From Chthoniobacterales bacterium (GTDB taxonomy: Bacteria > Verrucomicrobiota > Verrucomicrobiia > Chthoniobacterales > UBA10450), in NCBI GenBank assembly GCA_013694945.1, contig JACDBM010000328.1:1-8675 (forward strand): a stretch of DNA of 8,675 nucleotides. The letters run 5' to 3'. Within the stretch, counting starts at the first letter, position 1. Each line of letters starts with the position of its first letter. The notes below the pieces were generated by a model. That model was not told the DNA's origin. It did not search any database and worked only from the letters and a program-made list of their open reading frames with translations. Of this stretch, positions 1 through 5,857 are shown one piece after another. The translations under genes and the position numbers were made by a program.

Positions 1-288
1 CTGCTCGCAACGGTGCCGTTGCTGAAGGCCAAAGGTGACGTTGAAGGCGCGCTACGGGTTTGCGAAACGGTTCTTACTCAGTATCGCGAGAGCTACGCTG
101 CGACGGAAGCGACGCGACACCTGCGAACGTTGAAGGGACCGCCGGAGAGGGGCGCATCCGCTGGAGCAGCAACGCCCGAAATCGACCAGGCTGCGGTCGA
201 GCAGGCAGGTGCCGCCGCTGAAGCCGGGTCTGTTGCTTCGCCAGCCGAGTCGGTGGCTCCGGCAGCGTCTGCTACGGCAACTCCATAA
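1..288 (+). CDS. C-terminal part of a repeat-type (TPR-like) protein with Ala/Pro-rich tail, 5' partial
   Basis: The reading frame is open from the first base of the window, so the true start lies upstream. About 95 residues are visible, ending in TAA at 286-288. The first 40 or so (LLKAKGDVEGALRVCETVL, then QYRESYAATEATRHL) look like one and a half helix-turn-helix repeats of the tetratricopeptide kind: small residues at regular spacing, an Ala-Leu pair and an aromatic near the end of a helix. The rest is low-complexity sequence rich in Ala, Gly, Glu, Pro and Ser, as in a disordered tail. TPR domains usually mediate protein contacts, often in envelope or secretion proteins, but nothing here fixes a specific job. 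The gene converges on rpsI across 239 bases. The repeat assignment is by eye on a short fragment, so the family is uncertain; that the frame is coding is more secure. Confidence 0.6.
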   Translation: MLATVPLLKAKGDVEGALRVCETVLTQYRESYAATEATRHLRTLKGPPERGASAGAATPEIDQAAVEQAGAAAEAGSVASPAESVAPAASATATP

Positions 289-486
289 GGCGTTTGATGG
301 CACTGGAGCGACTGCGCTCTGTCGCGATTACGCCGCCGTTGGGAAGAGCAGCGCAAGAAGGTTCAAAGGGCTGGCTGTTCAATTTCGACGCGTCGCTCGT
401 TTACCTCGCGCGTATAACGGCGACAGAGCGCGGTCGCTACAACGTTACCCGCGCTAAACTAACTCTTGTTTGTCGATGACGGAATT

Positions 487-506
487 GGCAGCCAACTGGC
501 GCTGCC
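487..506 (-). terminator. Stem-loop downstream of rpsI, possible weak terminator
   Basis: A perfect 6-bp inverted repeat, GGCAGC at 487-492 and GCTGCC at 501-506, encloses an 8-base loop and begins about 21 bases after the rpsI stop. No run of T follows on the minus strand (the next bases read AATTCC), so it is not a classic intrinsic terminator. It could be a 3'-end processing or stabilising hairpin. Nothing else structured was seen in the 289-527 gap between the converging genes. Confidence 0.25.
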
Positions 507-527
507 TCTACGACGACGAGGGAGCGG

Positions 528-923
528 CTACCGCTTCGAGAATTGGAAGCGTTTCCGTGCGCCGGGCTGACCGGATTTCTTTCGCTCTTTCATGCGCGGA
601 TCGCGCCGGAGCAAACCTTCAGCCTTCAGCGTGCCGCGTAGATTCGCGTCCACCTGAAGCAGAGCGCGGGCAATCGCGAGGCGCGCCGCACCGGCCTGAC
701 CTGTCGCACCGCCGCCCGAGGCGTTGATCGAGAGATCGTATGAATTTGTGAGCTTCACCACCTGCAACGGCTGAAGAACCGTATTCTGCAGCGGGATCGT
801 GGGGAAGTATTCGTCGAACGATTTCCCGTTCACATCGATCCGGCCGTTCCCCGCCGTCATCCGGATTCGAGCGACAGCGGTTTTCCGCCGGCCGGTGGCG
901 ATGATTTCGTCAGTAGTTGCCAT
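528..923 (-). CDS. rpsI: 30S ribosomal protein S9
   Basis: The 131-residue product is full length for bacterial S9 (about 130). It begins MATTDEIIATGRRKTAVARI, with the conserved GRRKTAVAR stretch. In the middle it has the S9 glycine-rich segment (ASGGGATGQAGAARLAIARAL), and it ends in the basic tail KKSGQPGARKRFQFSKR, whose last Arg reaches the P-site tRNA on the 30S head in known structures. The stop is TAG at 530-528. It lies 12 bases downstream of rplM in the usual L13-S9 order. The ATG at 923 is fixed by the AAGGAG 8 bases upstream and by the family N-terminus. The product is a structural component of the small subunit. Confidence 0.97.
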   Translation of the reverse strand: MATTDEIIATGRRKTAVARIRMTAGNGRIDVNGKSFDEYFPTIPLQNTVLQPLQVVKLTNSYDLSINASGGGATGQAGAARLAIARALLQVDANLRGTLKAEGLLRRDPRMKERKKSGQPGARKRFQFSKR

Positions 924-931
924 ACAAAAGA

Positions 932-937
932 CTCCTT
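932..937 (-). promoter_or_regulatory. Shine-Dalgarno AAGGAG for rpsI, overlapping the rplM stop codon
   Basis: On the minus strand the sequence reads TAAGGAG, 8 bases, then ATG. The rplM TAA (938-936) shares its last two bases with a strong AAGGAG. Ribosomes finishing L13 therefore sit over the initiation site of S9, an arrangement that favours translational coupling and matched output of the two proteins. It also shows that this organism does use anti-Shine-Dalgarno pairing. Confidence 0.8.
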
Positions 938-1370
938 AGTGAGAGAGACTGACGGCAGCCGGCTGCTGGGCCGAGTGGGGGTGCAGATTCCCTCGATAGA
1001 CCTTGAGCTTCCGGTAAACGGCGCGGCCAAGTTTATTGTGCGGAATCATGCCGCGGATCGCGCGCTCGACCAAAAGCTCTGGGTGGCGAGCGCGTCGAGC
1101 CCGAGCGTTCTCAGTCTTATGTCCGCCAACGAAGCCGGAGAAGCTCATATACGTCTTTTGCTCTTCCTTTTTGCCCGTAAGCCGAACCTTCTCGGCGTTG
1201 ATAACCACAACGAAATCGCCTGTGTCCACGTGCGTGGTGTAAATTGCCTTCTCCTTGCCGCGCAGGAGGTTGGCGGCCTTCACAGCCACTTGTCCAAGCA
1301 CCTGGTCTGTGGCGTCGATGATCCACCATTTGCGGGGGACCTCGTTAGCTTTTGCAGAAAAAGTCTTCAT
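936..1370 (-). CDS. rplM: 50S ribosomal protein L13
   Basis: The 144-residue product matches bacterial L13 (about 142). It begins MKTFSAKANEVPRKWWIIDA, then shows LGQVAVKAANLLRGKEKAIYTTHVD, VDTGDFVVVINAEKVRLTGKKEEQKTY, the GGHK stretch, and the signature segment VERAIRGMIPHNKLGR followed by KLKVYRGNLHPHSAQQP. These identify L13, an early-assembling large-subunit protein. The final residues (AAVSLSH) are not a conserved part of the family. The gene is first in a two-gene minus-strand operon with rpsI. The ATG at 1370 has no recognisable Shine-Dalgarno just upstream; a TTGACA-17-TAATTT promoter predicts a leader of only about a dozen bases. The divergent neighbour is proS. Confidence 0.97.
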   Translation of the reverse strand: MKTFSAKANEVPRKWWIIDATDQVLGQVAVKAANLLRGKEKAIYTTHVDTGDFVVVINAEKVRLTGKKEEQKTYMSFSGFVGGHKTENARARRARHPELLVERAIRGMIPHNKLGRAVYRKLKVYRGNLHPHSAQQPAAVSLSH

Positions 1371-1675
1371 CGGGCGGGAAGGGCAGCGAAATTACGGGGC
1401 GCCCCGGAGGGTGTCAACTGCTTGTTCCTCGAGTTTCGTCTGCCCCTCGATCTGCCAAAGTCAGCACGAATCGCCGGTGCAGACGTGCGCATTCGTAATC
1501 CTGAAAGCGATCCAGCGTTGATGCGTTTACGTCAGCTCTACTGCTTCCCGGGAGCGAAGATGACGAGGAACTCTGGCTTGCGCTGTGCGATGACCCACTC
1601 GCATTGCAGTTGTGTGCGTGCCGAGCAATTGGCTACTGGCCATTTCTTTTCCGAGAGTCTACTTTCGCCGCGCTA
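1371..1675. other. Divergent rplM/proS intergenic region, no gene seen
   Basis: These 305 bases separate two divergently read genes. The rplM-proximal part contains the candidate rplM promoter and the 12-bp palindrome. In the remaining bases, about 1420-1675, I found no convincing proS promoter: TCTACT at 1658-1663 is -10-like but has no matching -35. There is also no tRNA cloverleaf, no clear leader hairpin and no short ORF with coding character. The frames that stay open through here carry mixed, unconserved-looking residues. Confidence 0.6.
1389..1417 (-). promoter_or_regulatory. Candidate sigma70-type promoter of rplM-rpsI with a palindrome in its spacer
   Basis: On the minus strand there is a perfect -35 TTGACA (1417-1412), a 17-base spacer (1411-1395) and a TAATTT -10 (1394-1389, three of six matches). 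Transcription would start near 1382, leaving about 12 bases to the rplM ATG. The half of the spacer next to the -10 is a perfect 12-bp palindrome, CGGGGCGCCCCG (1395-1406), a possible operator. The -35 and spacing are strong; the -10 is only fair. Confidence 0.5.
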
Positions 1676-3220
1676 ATGGCCAACGCACCTGTCGCCGCCC
1701 GGACAGCGATCACCCCGCGGCGGGAGGAAGACTTTCCCGAGTGGTATCAGCAGGTGATACGCGCTGCTGAGTTAGCCGAGCCGTCGGACGTGCGCGGCTG
1801 CATGGTCATACGGCCCTGGGGCTACGCGATTTGGGAAAATATGCAGCGTCAGCTCGACGCGATGTTCAAGGCCACAGGGCACAAAAACGCCTATTTCCCA
1901 CTCTTCATCCCGCTGAGCTATTTCGAGAAGGAAGCTGCGCACGTGGAGGGATTCGCGAAGGAGTGCGCGGTCGTCACACACAGCCGCCTGGAGGTGGACG
2001 CCTCCGGGAAAATGGTTCCAGCAAGTCCTTTGGCTGAGCCGCTCGTCGTTCGGCCGACCTCCGAGACGATCATTGGCGCGACTTACGCGAAGTGGGTGCA
2101 GAGCTATCGCGATCTCCCGATCCTGATCAATCAATGGGCCAACGTGGTCCGGTGGGAAATGCGGCCGCGTGTGTTTTTGCGGACGACTGAGTTTCTTTGG
2201 CAGGAAGGACACACCGTTCACGAGAGCGAAGCGGAAGCGCGGGAGGAAACCAAGCGCATGCTCGATGTCTACGAGACATTCGTGCGCGATCACCTCGCGA
2301 TTCCGGTCTTCAGCGGCGAGAAATCTGAGAGCGAGCGATTTCCCGGCGCGGTGCAGACATTTTGCATCGAGGCGATGGTGCAGGACCGGAAAGCGATCCA
2401 GGCGGGAACCTCGCACTTCCTGGGCCAGAACTTTTCCCGGGCCAGCGGGATTCGATTTCAAACCCGCGAGGGGCAACAGCAGTTTGGATGGACGACGAGT
2501 TGGGGGATGAGCACGCGGCTCGTCGGAACCCTGATCATGGCGCATGCCGACGACGACGGTCTCGTCTTGCCGCCACGCATCGCGCAGACGCATGTAGTGA
2601 TTATCCCAATCACGCCGAAGGACGAGACACGAACAGCCGTCCCTTCGGCAGCAGACAATCTGGCAGCTGCCCTGCGTGATGTCCGATACGCCGGCTCGCC
2701 GATCGAAGTAGAAGTTGATCGCCGCGATCTCGGTGGCGGGGTCAAGAACTGGGAGTGGATCAAGAAAGGCGTTCCGATTCGGGTTGAAATCGGACCACGT
2801 GACCTGGAGTCCGGCAGCATCGCGGTTAGCCGCCGTGATCAGCCAATCAAGGCAAAAACTTTCGTGGCTGCCGCAGATTTCCCGGCAGCAGTTGCCGGAC
2901 TGTTGAAGGCGATTCAGCTCAGCCTTCTCGATCGCGCAAAGCAGTTCCGCGACGAAAACACCCGCGTGATAGAGACGAAGAGGCAATTCTACGACTTTTT
3001 CACGCCGAACAACTCCGAAAAGCCGGAGATCCACGGCGGCTTTGCGCTGGCGCACTGGTCGGGCTCTCGCGAGATCGAGGAGCAAGTAAAGAGAGATCTG
3101 AAGGTGACGATTCGCTGCATCCCATTTTTGGACGAAAGTGGCCGCCCTAATGAATCAGGCACGTGCATCTTCAGCGGCGCGCCCAGTCCGCAACGCGTCG
3201 TTTGGGCGAAGTCTTACTGA
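1676..3220 (+). CDS. proS: Prolyl-tRNA synthetase, archaeal/eukaryotic-like type 3
   Basis: The 514-residue product attaches proline to tRNA-Pro in the cytoplasm. The class II catalytic core shows PTSET (127-131), motif 2 around RWEMRPR-LRTTEF (159-173), AGTSH (243-247) and motif 3 GWTTSWGMSTR (271-281). The anticodon-binding domain starts near THVVIIPI (305) and includes NWEWIKKGVPIRVEIGPRD (359-376). The C-terminal domain (about 420-514) ends in Tyr, as in type 3 enzymes. There is no editing INS domain, which separates it from the longer E. coli-like type. The zinc site of this domain is degraded: the usual first cysteine pair is replaced at WSGSREIE (461-468), and CIFSG keeps one Cys (C497) of the second pair. 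The ATG at 1676 is preferred over an in-frame TTG at 1604, since the family N-terminus begins around EEDFPEWYQ. No clear Shine-Dalgarno precedes it. Confidence 0.96.
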   Translation: MANAPVAARTAITPRREEDFPEWYQQVIRAAELAEPSDVRGCMVIRPWGYAIWENMQRQLDAMFKATGHKNAYFPLFIPLSYFEKEAAHVEGFAKECAVVTHSRLEVDASGKMVPASPLAEPLVVRPTSETIIGATYAKWVQSYRDLPILINQWANVVRWEMRPRVFLRTTEFLWQEGHTVHESEAEAREETKRMLDVYETFVRDHLAIPVFSGEKSESERFPGAVQTFCIEAMVQDRKAIQAGTSHFLGQNFSRASGIRFQTREGQQQFGWTTSWGMSTRLVGTLIMAHADDDGLVLPPRIAQTHVVIIPITPKDETRTAVPSAADNLAAALRDVRYAGSPIEVEVDRRDLGGGVKNWEWIKKGVPIRVEIGPRDLESGSIAVSRRDQPIKAKTFVAAADFPAAVAGLLKAIQLSLLDRAKQFRDENTRVIETKRQFYDFFTPNNSEKPEIHGGFALAHWSGSREIEEQVKRDLKVTIRCIPFLDESGRPNESGTCIFSGAPSPQRVVWAKSY

Positions 3221-3302
3221 GCTGCTGGCCGTTCGGCGGCGCTATCCCGACTCTCGAGGAATGTGTCAGGCGCGACGTTTGAAAAGGGACGCCCCGTGTG
3301 TG

Positions 3303-3330
3303 TTGACGCAATTCGCGGCGTCTGTTTATT
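3303..3330 (+). promoter_or_regulatory. Candidate promoter for the glutaredoxin/membrane protein pair
   Basis: TTGACG (3303-3308, five of six matches to the -35) is followed after 16 bases by TTTATT (3325-3330, four of six matches to the -10). Initiation about 7 bases later would fall at or next to the GTG start at 3337, giving a leaderless or nearly leaderless message. It overlaps the proS terminator candidate, so it is only tentative. Confidence 0.25.
3305..3330 (+). terminator. Hairpin plus T-rich tail after proS, possible terminator
   Basis: GACGC (3305-3309) pairs with GCGTC (3318-3322) across an 8-base loop and is followed by TGTTTATT. A competing longer-range pairing uses GACGCC at 3288-3293 with GGCGTC at 3317-3322. 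The stem is short and the T tract is interrupted, so termination of proS here is plausible but weak. The same bases overlap the candidate promoter for the next gene; both assignments need not be true. Confidence 0.3.
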
Positions 3331-3336
3331 CAAGGC

Positions 3337-3588
3337 GTGGCGACAGAAATTAAGCTTTACAGCCGCGAATGGTGCTCCTGGTGCATCGACGCCAAAGAGT
3401 ATCTGACCGAGCGCGGCTATAAGTTCACGGAAATCGATGTTGGTCAGGACCGCGACGCGTACAAGGAGATGACGGAGTTGTCCGATCAGAGGTACGTGCC
3501 GACGCTCGTGGCCGGCGAGGAAGTGCTGGCAAATTTTGATACCGACCAGCTGGAGAAGTTCCTAAGCGAGCACGAAATTAAGCCTTAA
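3337..3588 (+). CDS. Glutaredoxin-family thiol-disulfide oxidoreductase
   Basis: The 83-residue protein has a complete small glutaredoxin fold. Strand 1 (EIKLYSREW) leads to a CSWC redox motif at Cys13-Cys16, followed by helix 1 (IDAKEYLTERG) and strand 2 (KFTEIDV). The cis-proline loop RYVPTLV has Pro55, and the protein ends in a helix (TDQLEKFLSEH). Members reduce disulfides or mixed glutathione disulfides in the cytoplasm. The CSWC motif differs from the classic CPYC, so the electron donor (glutathione, another low-molecular-weight thiol, or thioredoxin reductase) cannot be read from sequence. The start is GTG at 3337: an in-frame TGA at 3304-3306 bounds the frame and no other standard start lies between. 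It overlaps the next gene by one base (TAATG), so the two are almost certainly co-translated. Confidence 0.88.
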   Translation: MATEIKLYSREWCSWCIDAKEYLTERGYKFTEIDVGQDRDAYKEMTELSDQRYVPTLVAGEEVLANFDTDQLEKFLSEHEIKP

Positions 3589-4400
3589 TGTTTGGTCTTT
3601 TCATGACGCTGGGCGTTGCTGTGCTCAGCGTGGCCCTGCGGAGCTACCAGACGCCTACCGCGCAAAAGGCTGGCGCCTTCGGCATTCTCGTTGCGACTTT
3701 CCTCGCGGTATACTTCGCCAGCGGCAGCTGGATCTGGGGAATCGTCGGTGCTCTTGCCTGGCTCTTCTTGCCCTGGCTGGAAATCCTGACGCGAATACGC
3801 GCGCTGCGATTGCCGAAGGAGAAGGCACTTCGCCCGAAGAGTCCACCTTCCTCAGAGGTGTTTCCTTCTCTGAATGAGATTACGCGTGAGATCGAGAGCG
3901 CCGACTTCGTCCATGTGAACGATGCAGGTTGGGATTGGGAAGATTACCGGCAGTTTTTTCGGCTTTTCTACAAAGAGGAAGATCGCGCGCAGGCAACCAT
4001 TTGCCTGAACGAGCAAAATGATCTCTCCTTCTATTATCTCCGGATTTCGTCCCGCGCGCGTGATGGGATCATTTGGACGACCTGGAACTACCCGCTCTCC
4101 TATGGGCTAAAACTGACGCCACAGTTCCGGATTAATCGGCAGCGGCCCGATCAATCTTTTTGGCAGCTTTACCAGAGCCACAAAGAGTATCTGCGCACTA
4201 ATCAGGTCGAGACGAGCGTAATTGATGCGATGGATGAAGATCGCATCGAGGCGGAAATCGAGAACGATCTCCGCGCGCAGATCGCCCACAACATCAAGCA
4301 GGGCGTGCTCACGCCGACTGCTGATGGCGAGGTGAAATATTCCTGGCGCGGCATGGTCTACCTTTGGTGCCAGTTCCTGCTCGACCTGGTGCGGCTGTAA
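3588..4400 (+). CDS. Unrecognised membrane-anchored protein, coupled to the glutaredoxin
   Basis: The 270-residue product matches no family I can name. Residues 1-66 form two or three hydrophobic stretches (about 2-17, 28-45 and 47-66), with a basic segment after the last one (TRIRALRLPKEKALRPK). This suggests a membrane hairpin or triple span with the rest on the cytoplasmic side. A soluble domain of about 180 residues follows. It is rich in aromatics and charges (AGWDWEDYRQFFRLFYKEED, then IIWTTWNYPLSYGLKL), followed by an acidic helical part near residues 205-235 and a hydrophobic C-terminus (MVYLWCQFLLDLVRL). One Cys lies in the soluble domain (CLNEQ) and one near the C-terminus, so it could be a glutaredoxin substrate, but that is speculative. 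The ATG at 3588 shares its A with the glutaredoxin stop. The coding call is strong from length, composition and coupling; function is unknown. Confidence 0.8.
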   Translation: MFGLFMTLGVAVLSVALRSYQTPTAQKAGAFGILVATFLAVYFASGSWIWGIVGALAWLFLPWLEILTRIRALRLPKEKALRPKSPPSSEVFPSLNEITREIESADFVHVNDAGWDWEDYRQFFRLFYKEEDRAQATICLNEQNDLSFYYLRISSRARDGIIWTTWNYPLSYGLKLTPQFRINRQRPDQSFWQLYQSHKEYLRTNQVETSVIDAMDEDRIEAEIENDLRAQIAHNIKQGVLTPTADGEVKYSWRGMVYLWCQFLLDLVRL

Positions 4401-4415
4401 CCATTTCCTGCCTTT

Positions 4416-4464
4416 TCCTCTTTCCCTTCCTCCAGCACTGAAAGGGACGTCGGAAAGAAGAGGA
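4416..4464. terminator. Interrupted inverted repeat between convergent genes, possible bidirectional terminator
   Basis: TCCTCTTTCC (4416-4425) can pair with GGAAA (4452-4456) and GAGGA (4460-4464), with a 3-base bulge and a 26-base loop. An alternative inner stem pairs TCCCTT (4423-4428) with AAGGGA (4442-4447). The arms are pyrimidine-rich on one side and purine-rich on the other. The whole lies in the 71-base gap between the membrane protein stop and the frr stop, a natural place for termination from both sides. No long T run is present. Confidence 0.35.
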
Positions 4465-4471
4465 AGATGTG

Positions 4472-5032
4472 CTAGACCTTCATCACTTCGGCTTCTTTGC
4501 GCTCGAAGTGATCGTCCACTGAAGTGACGAAGCGATCCGTCAGCTTTTGCACATCTGCCTCAATATCTCGCAAGCCATCTTCCGTGAGATCTCCGGCCGT
4601 TTTCAGCTTTTTCGCTTCATCGATTGCGGTTCGGCGATTCCCACGGACACGCACACGCGCTTCTTCCGCCATTTGTCGAAGCGATTTTACGAGGTCTTTG
4701 CGCCGCTCCTCGGATAGCTCCGGGATGGGCAATCGGATGATCTTTCCATCGACCAGCGGCTGGATCCCAATTTTCGATTCCTTGAGTGCTTTTTCGACGT
4801 CCCTGATCGTCGAAGCATCAAAAGGCTGCACCACCAGGAGTCGCGGCTCCGGCGTGGTGATGAGCGCCAATTGCTTCAGCTTCATGGATGAGCCGTAAGC
4901 TTCCACGTCCACATTCTCGACCAACGCCGGGGACGCTTTCCCCGTCCGGACAGCGGAGAATTCATGGATCATGTAATCTACGCTTTTCTCCATCGCCTCC
5001 TCAGCTTCGAAAAGGATCTCTTCAACGCTCAT
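4472..5032 (-). CDS. frr: Ribosome recycling factor
   Basis: The 186-residue product is the normal RRF length. With EF-G it splits post-termination ribosomes into subunits so they can be reused. Visible family segments are the N-terminal helix ending HEFSAVRTGKASPALVENV, then the domain II region SSMKLKQLALITTPEPRLLVVQPFD, DGKIIRLPIPELSEERRKDL, and the C-terminal helices with VRVRGNRRTAIDEAKK, whose Arg residues contact 23S rRNA. ATG at 5032 (MSVEEILFEAEEAMEK) fits the family start. The frame stays open to 5140, but that extension would overlap pyrH and has no RRF-like sequence. It is the last gene of the operon, 67 bases after pyrH, in the widely conserved pyrH-frr order. No Shine-Dalgarno is obvious. 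Confidence 0.96.
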   Translation of the reverse strand: MSVEEILFEAEEAMEKSVDYMIHEFSAVRTGKASPALVENVDVEAYGSSMKLKQLALITTPEPRLLVVQPFDASTIRDVEKALKESKIGIQPLVDGKIIRLPIPELSEERRKDLVKSLRQMAEEARVRVRGNRRTAIDEAKKLKTAGDLTEDGLRDIEADVQKLTDRFVTSVDDHFERKEAEVMKV

Positions 5033-5099
5033 CGTGTTCGCAATGAAAGCGGGCGCGAAGCCAATCGCAATCCCGAATTCGCGCGGCAACGGCAGGAGG

Positions 5100-5831
5100 T
5101 TACTCGGAAACAACGGTCCCAACCGTTCGGCCGAGGACAATGTCGATAAAACTACTCGCTCTGTTCATGTCGAACACGATGATGGGAATTTTGTTGTCCA
5201 TGCAGAGACTGAACGCCGTCGAATCCATCACCTTCAGGCGTTGCGTGAGCGCATCGCTGTAGCTGATACGCTCGAAGCGTTTTGCGTCCGAGTTCTGGTT
5301 CGGATCGGAATCGTAAACGCCGTCCACCTTTGTCGCCTTCAATATTACGTCCGCGCGGATCTCACTAGCGCGGAGGGCAGCCGTTGTATCCGTCGAGAAG
5401 TACGGGTTCCCCGTGCCCGCGACGAAGATCACAACGCGTCCCACTTCAAGATGGCGGATCGCGCGGCCGAGGATAAAAGGCTCGGCAACGTTCTGCATCT
5501 CGATCGCTGTTTGCACGCGGGTCTCCACTCCGAGCTCGTCGAGACCTGACTTCAGAGCGAGGCCATTGATCACGGTTGCCAGCATGCCCATGTAGTCTGC
5601 AGTCGTCCGGTCCATTCCTCGATGACTAGCCGACAGGCCGCGCCAGATGTTGCCGCCGCCGACCACCACGGAAGTCTGCACGCCCAAGTCTTTGACATCT
5701 TTGATGCGATGCGCAATGTCGCGCACGATTTGCGGAGAAATGTTTTCCCGTGAGCCCGGCTCCCGTAAAGCTTCACCGCTCAGCTTGATGACGATGCGTT
5801 TGAATACGGGCACGGGTGCTTCGCTGTCCAT
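5100..5831 (-). CDS. pyrH: UMP kinase
   Basis: The 243-residue product phosphorylates UMP to UDP with ATP in the cytoplasm, feeding pyrimidine nucleotide synthesis. It is the bacterial amino-acid-kinase-fold enzyme, unrelated to the P-loop NMP kinases. Visible motifs are KLSGEAL (16-22), VVGGGNIWRG (56-65), MDRTTADYMGMLATVIN (73-89), FVAGTGNPYFSTDT (136-149) and KATKVDGVYDSDP (165-177). I chose the ATG at 5831. A TTG three codons upstream (5840) is in frame and possible; an ATG at 5844 is out of frame. No Shine-Dalgarno helps decide. It follows fmt by 26 bases and precedes frr. The common upstream partners rpsB and tsf are not adjacent here. In known members the enzyme is hexameric, activated by GTP and inhibited by UTP; the sequence does not show whether this holds here. 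Confidence 0.96.
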   Translation of the reverse strand: MDSEAPVPVFKRIVIKLSGEALREPGSRENISPQIVRDIAHRIKDVKDLGVQTSVVVGGGNIWRGLSASHRGMDRTTADYMGMLATVINGLALKSGLDELGVETRVQTAIEMQNVAEPFILGRAIRHLEVGRVVIFVAGTGNPYFSTDTTAALRASEIRADVILKATKVDGVYDSDPNQNSDAKRFERISYSDALTQRLKVMDSTAFSLCMDNKIPIIVFDMNRASSFIDIVLGRTVGTVVSE

Positions 5832-5857
5832 GAGCGGCAACCATCAAACAGAACGTC

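Noticed and set aside
1604..1675. TTG start giving a 24-residue longer ProRS
   Set aside because: The added residues do not resemble ProRS, and the ATG at 1676 already leaves a normal lead before the conserved EEDFPEWYQ.
939..1676. 245-codon plus-strand open frame across rplM and the intergenic spacer
   Set aside because: Most of it is antisense to L13, whose identity is certain; the translated protein looks random.
1772..3085. 437-codon open frame on the minus strand opposite proS
   Set aside because: It is wholly antisense to a well-conserved synthetase. Long antisense frames are expected in GC-rich coding DNA, and its translation shows no domain or motif.
5094..5100. AGGAGGT, a perfect Shine-Dalgarno, on the plus strand
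   Set aside because: It lies on the wrong strand at the pyrH/frr junction, and no plus-strand gene follows it.
5033..5140. Extended N-terminus for frr
   Set aside because: It would overlap pyrH by 41 bases and add 36 residues not found in RRF; MSVEEILFEAEEAMEK is the family start.
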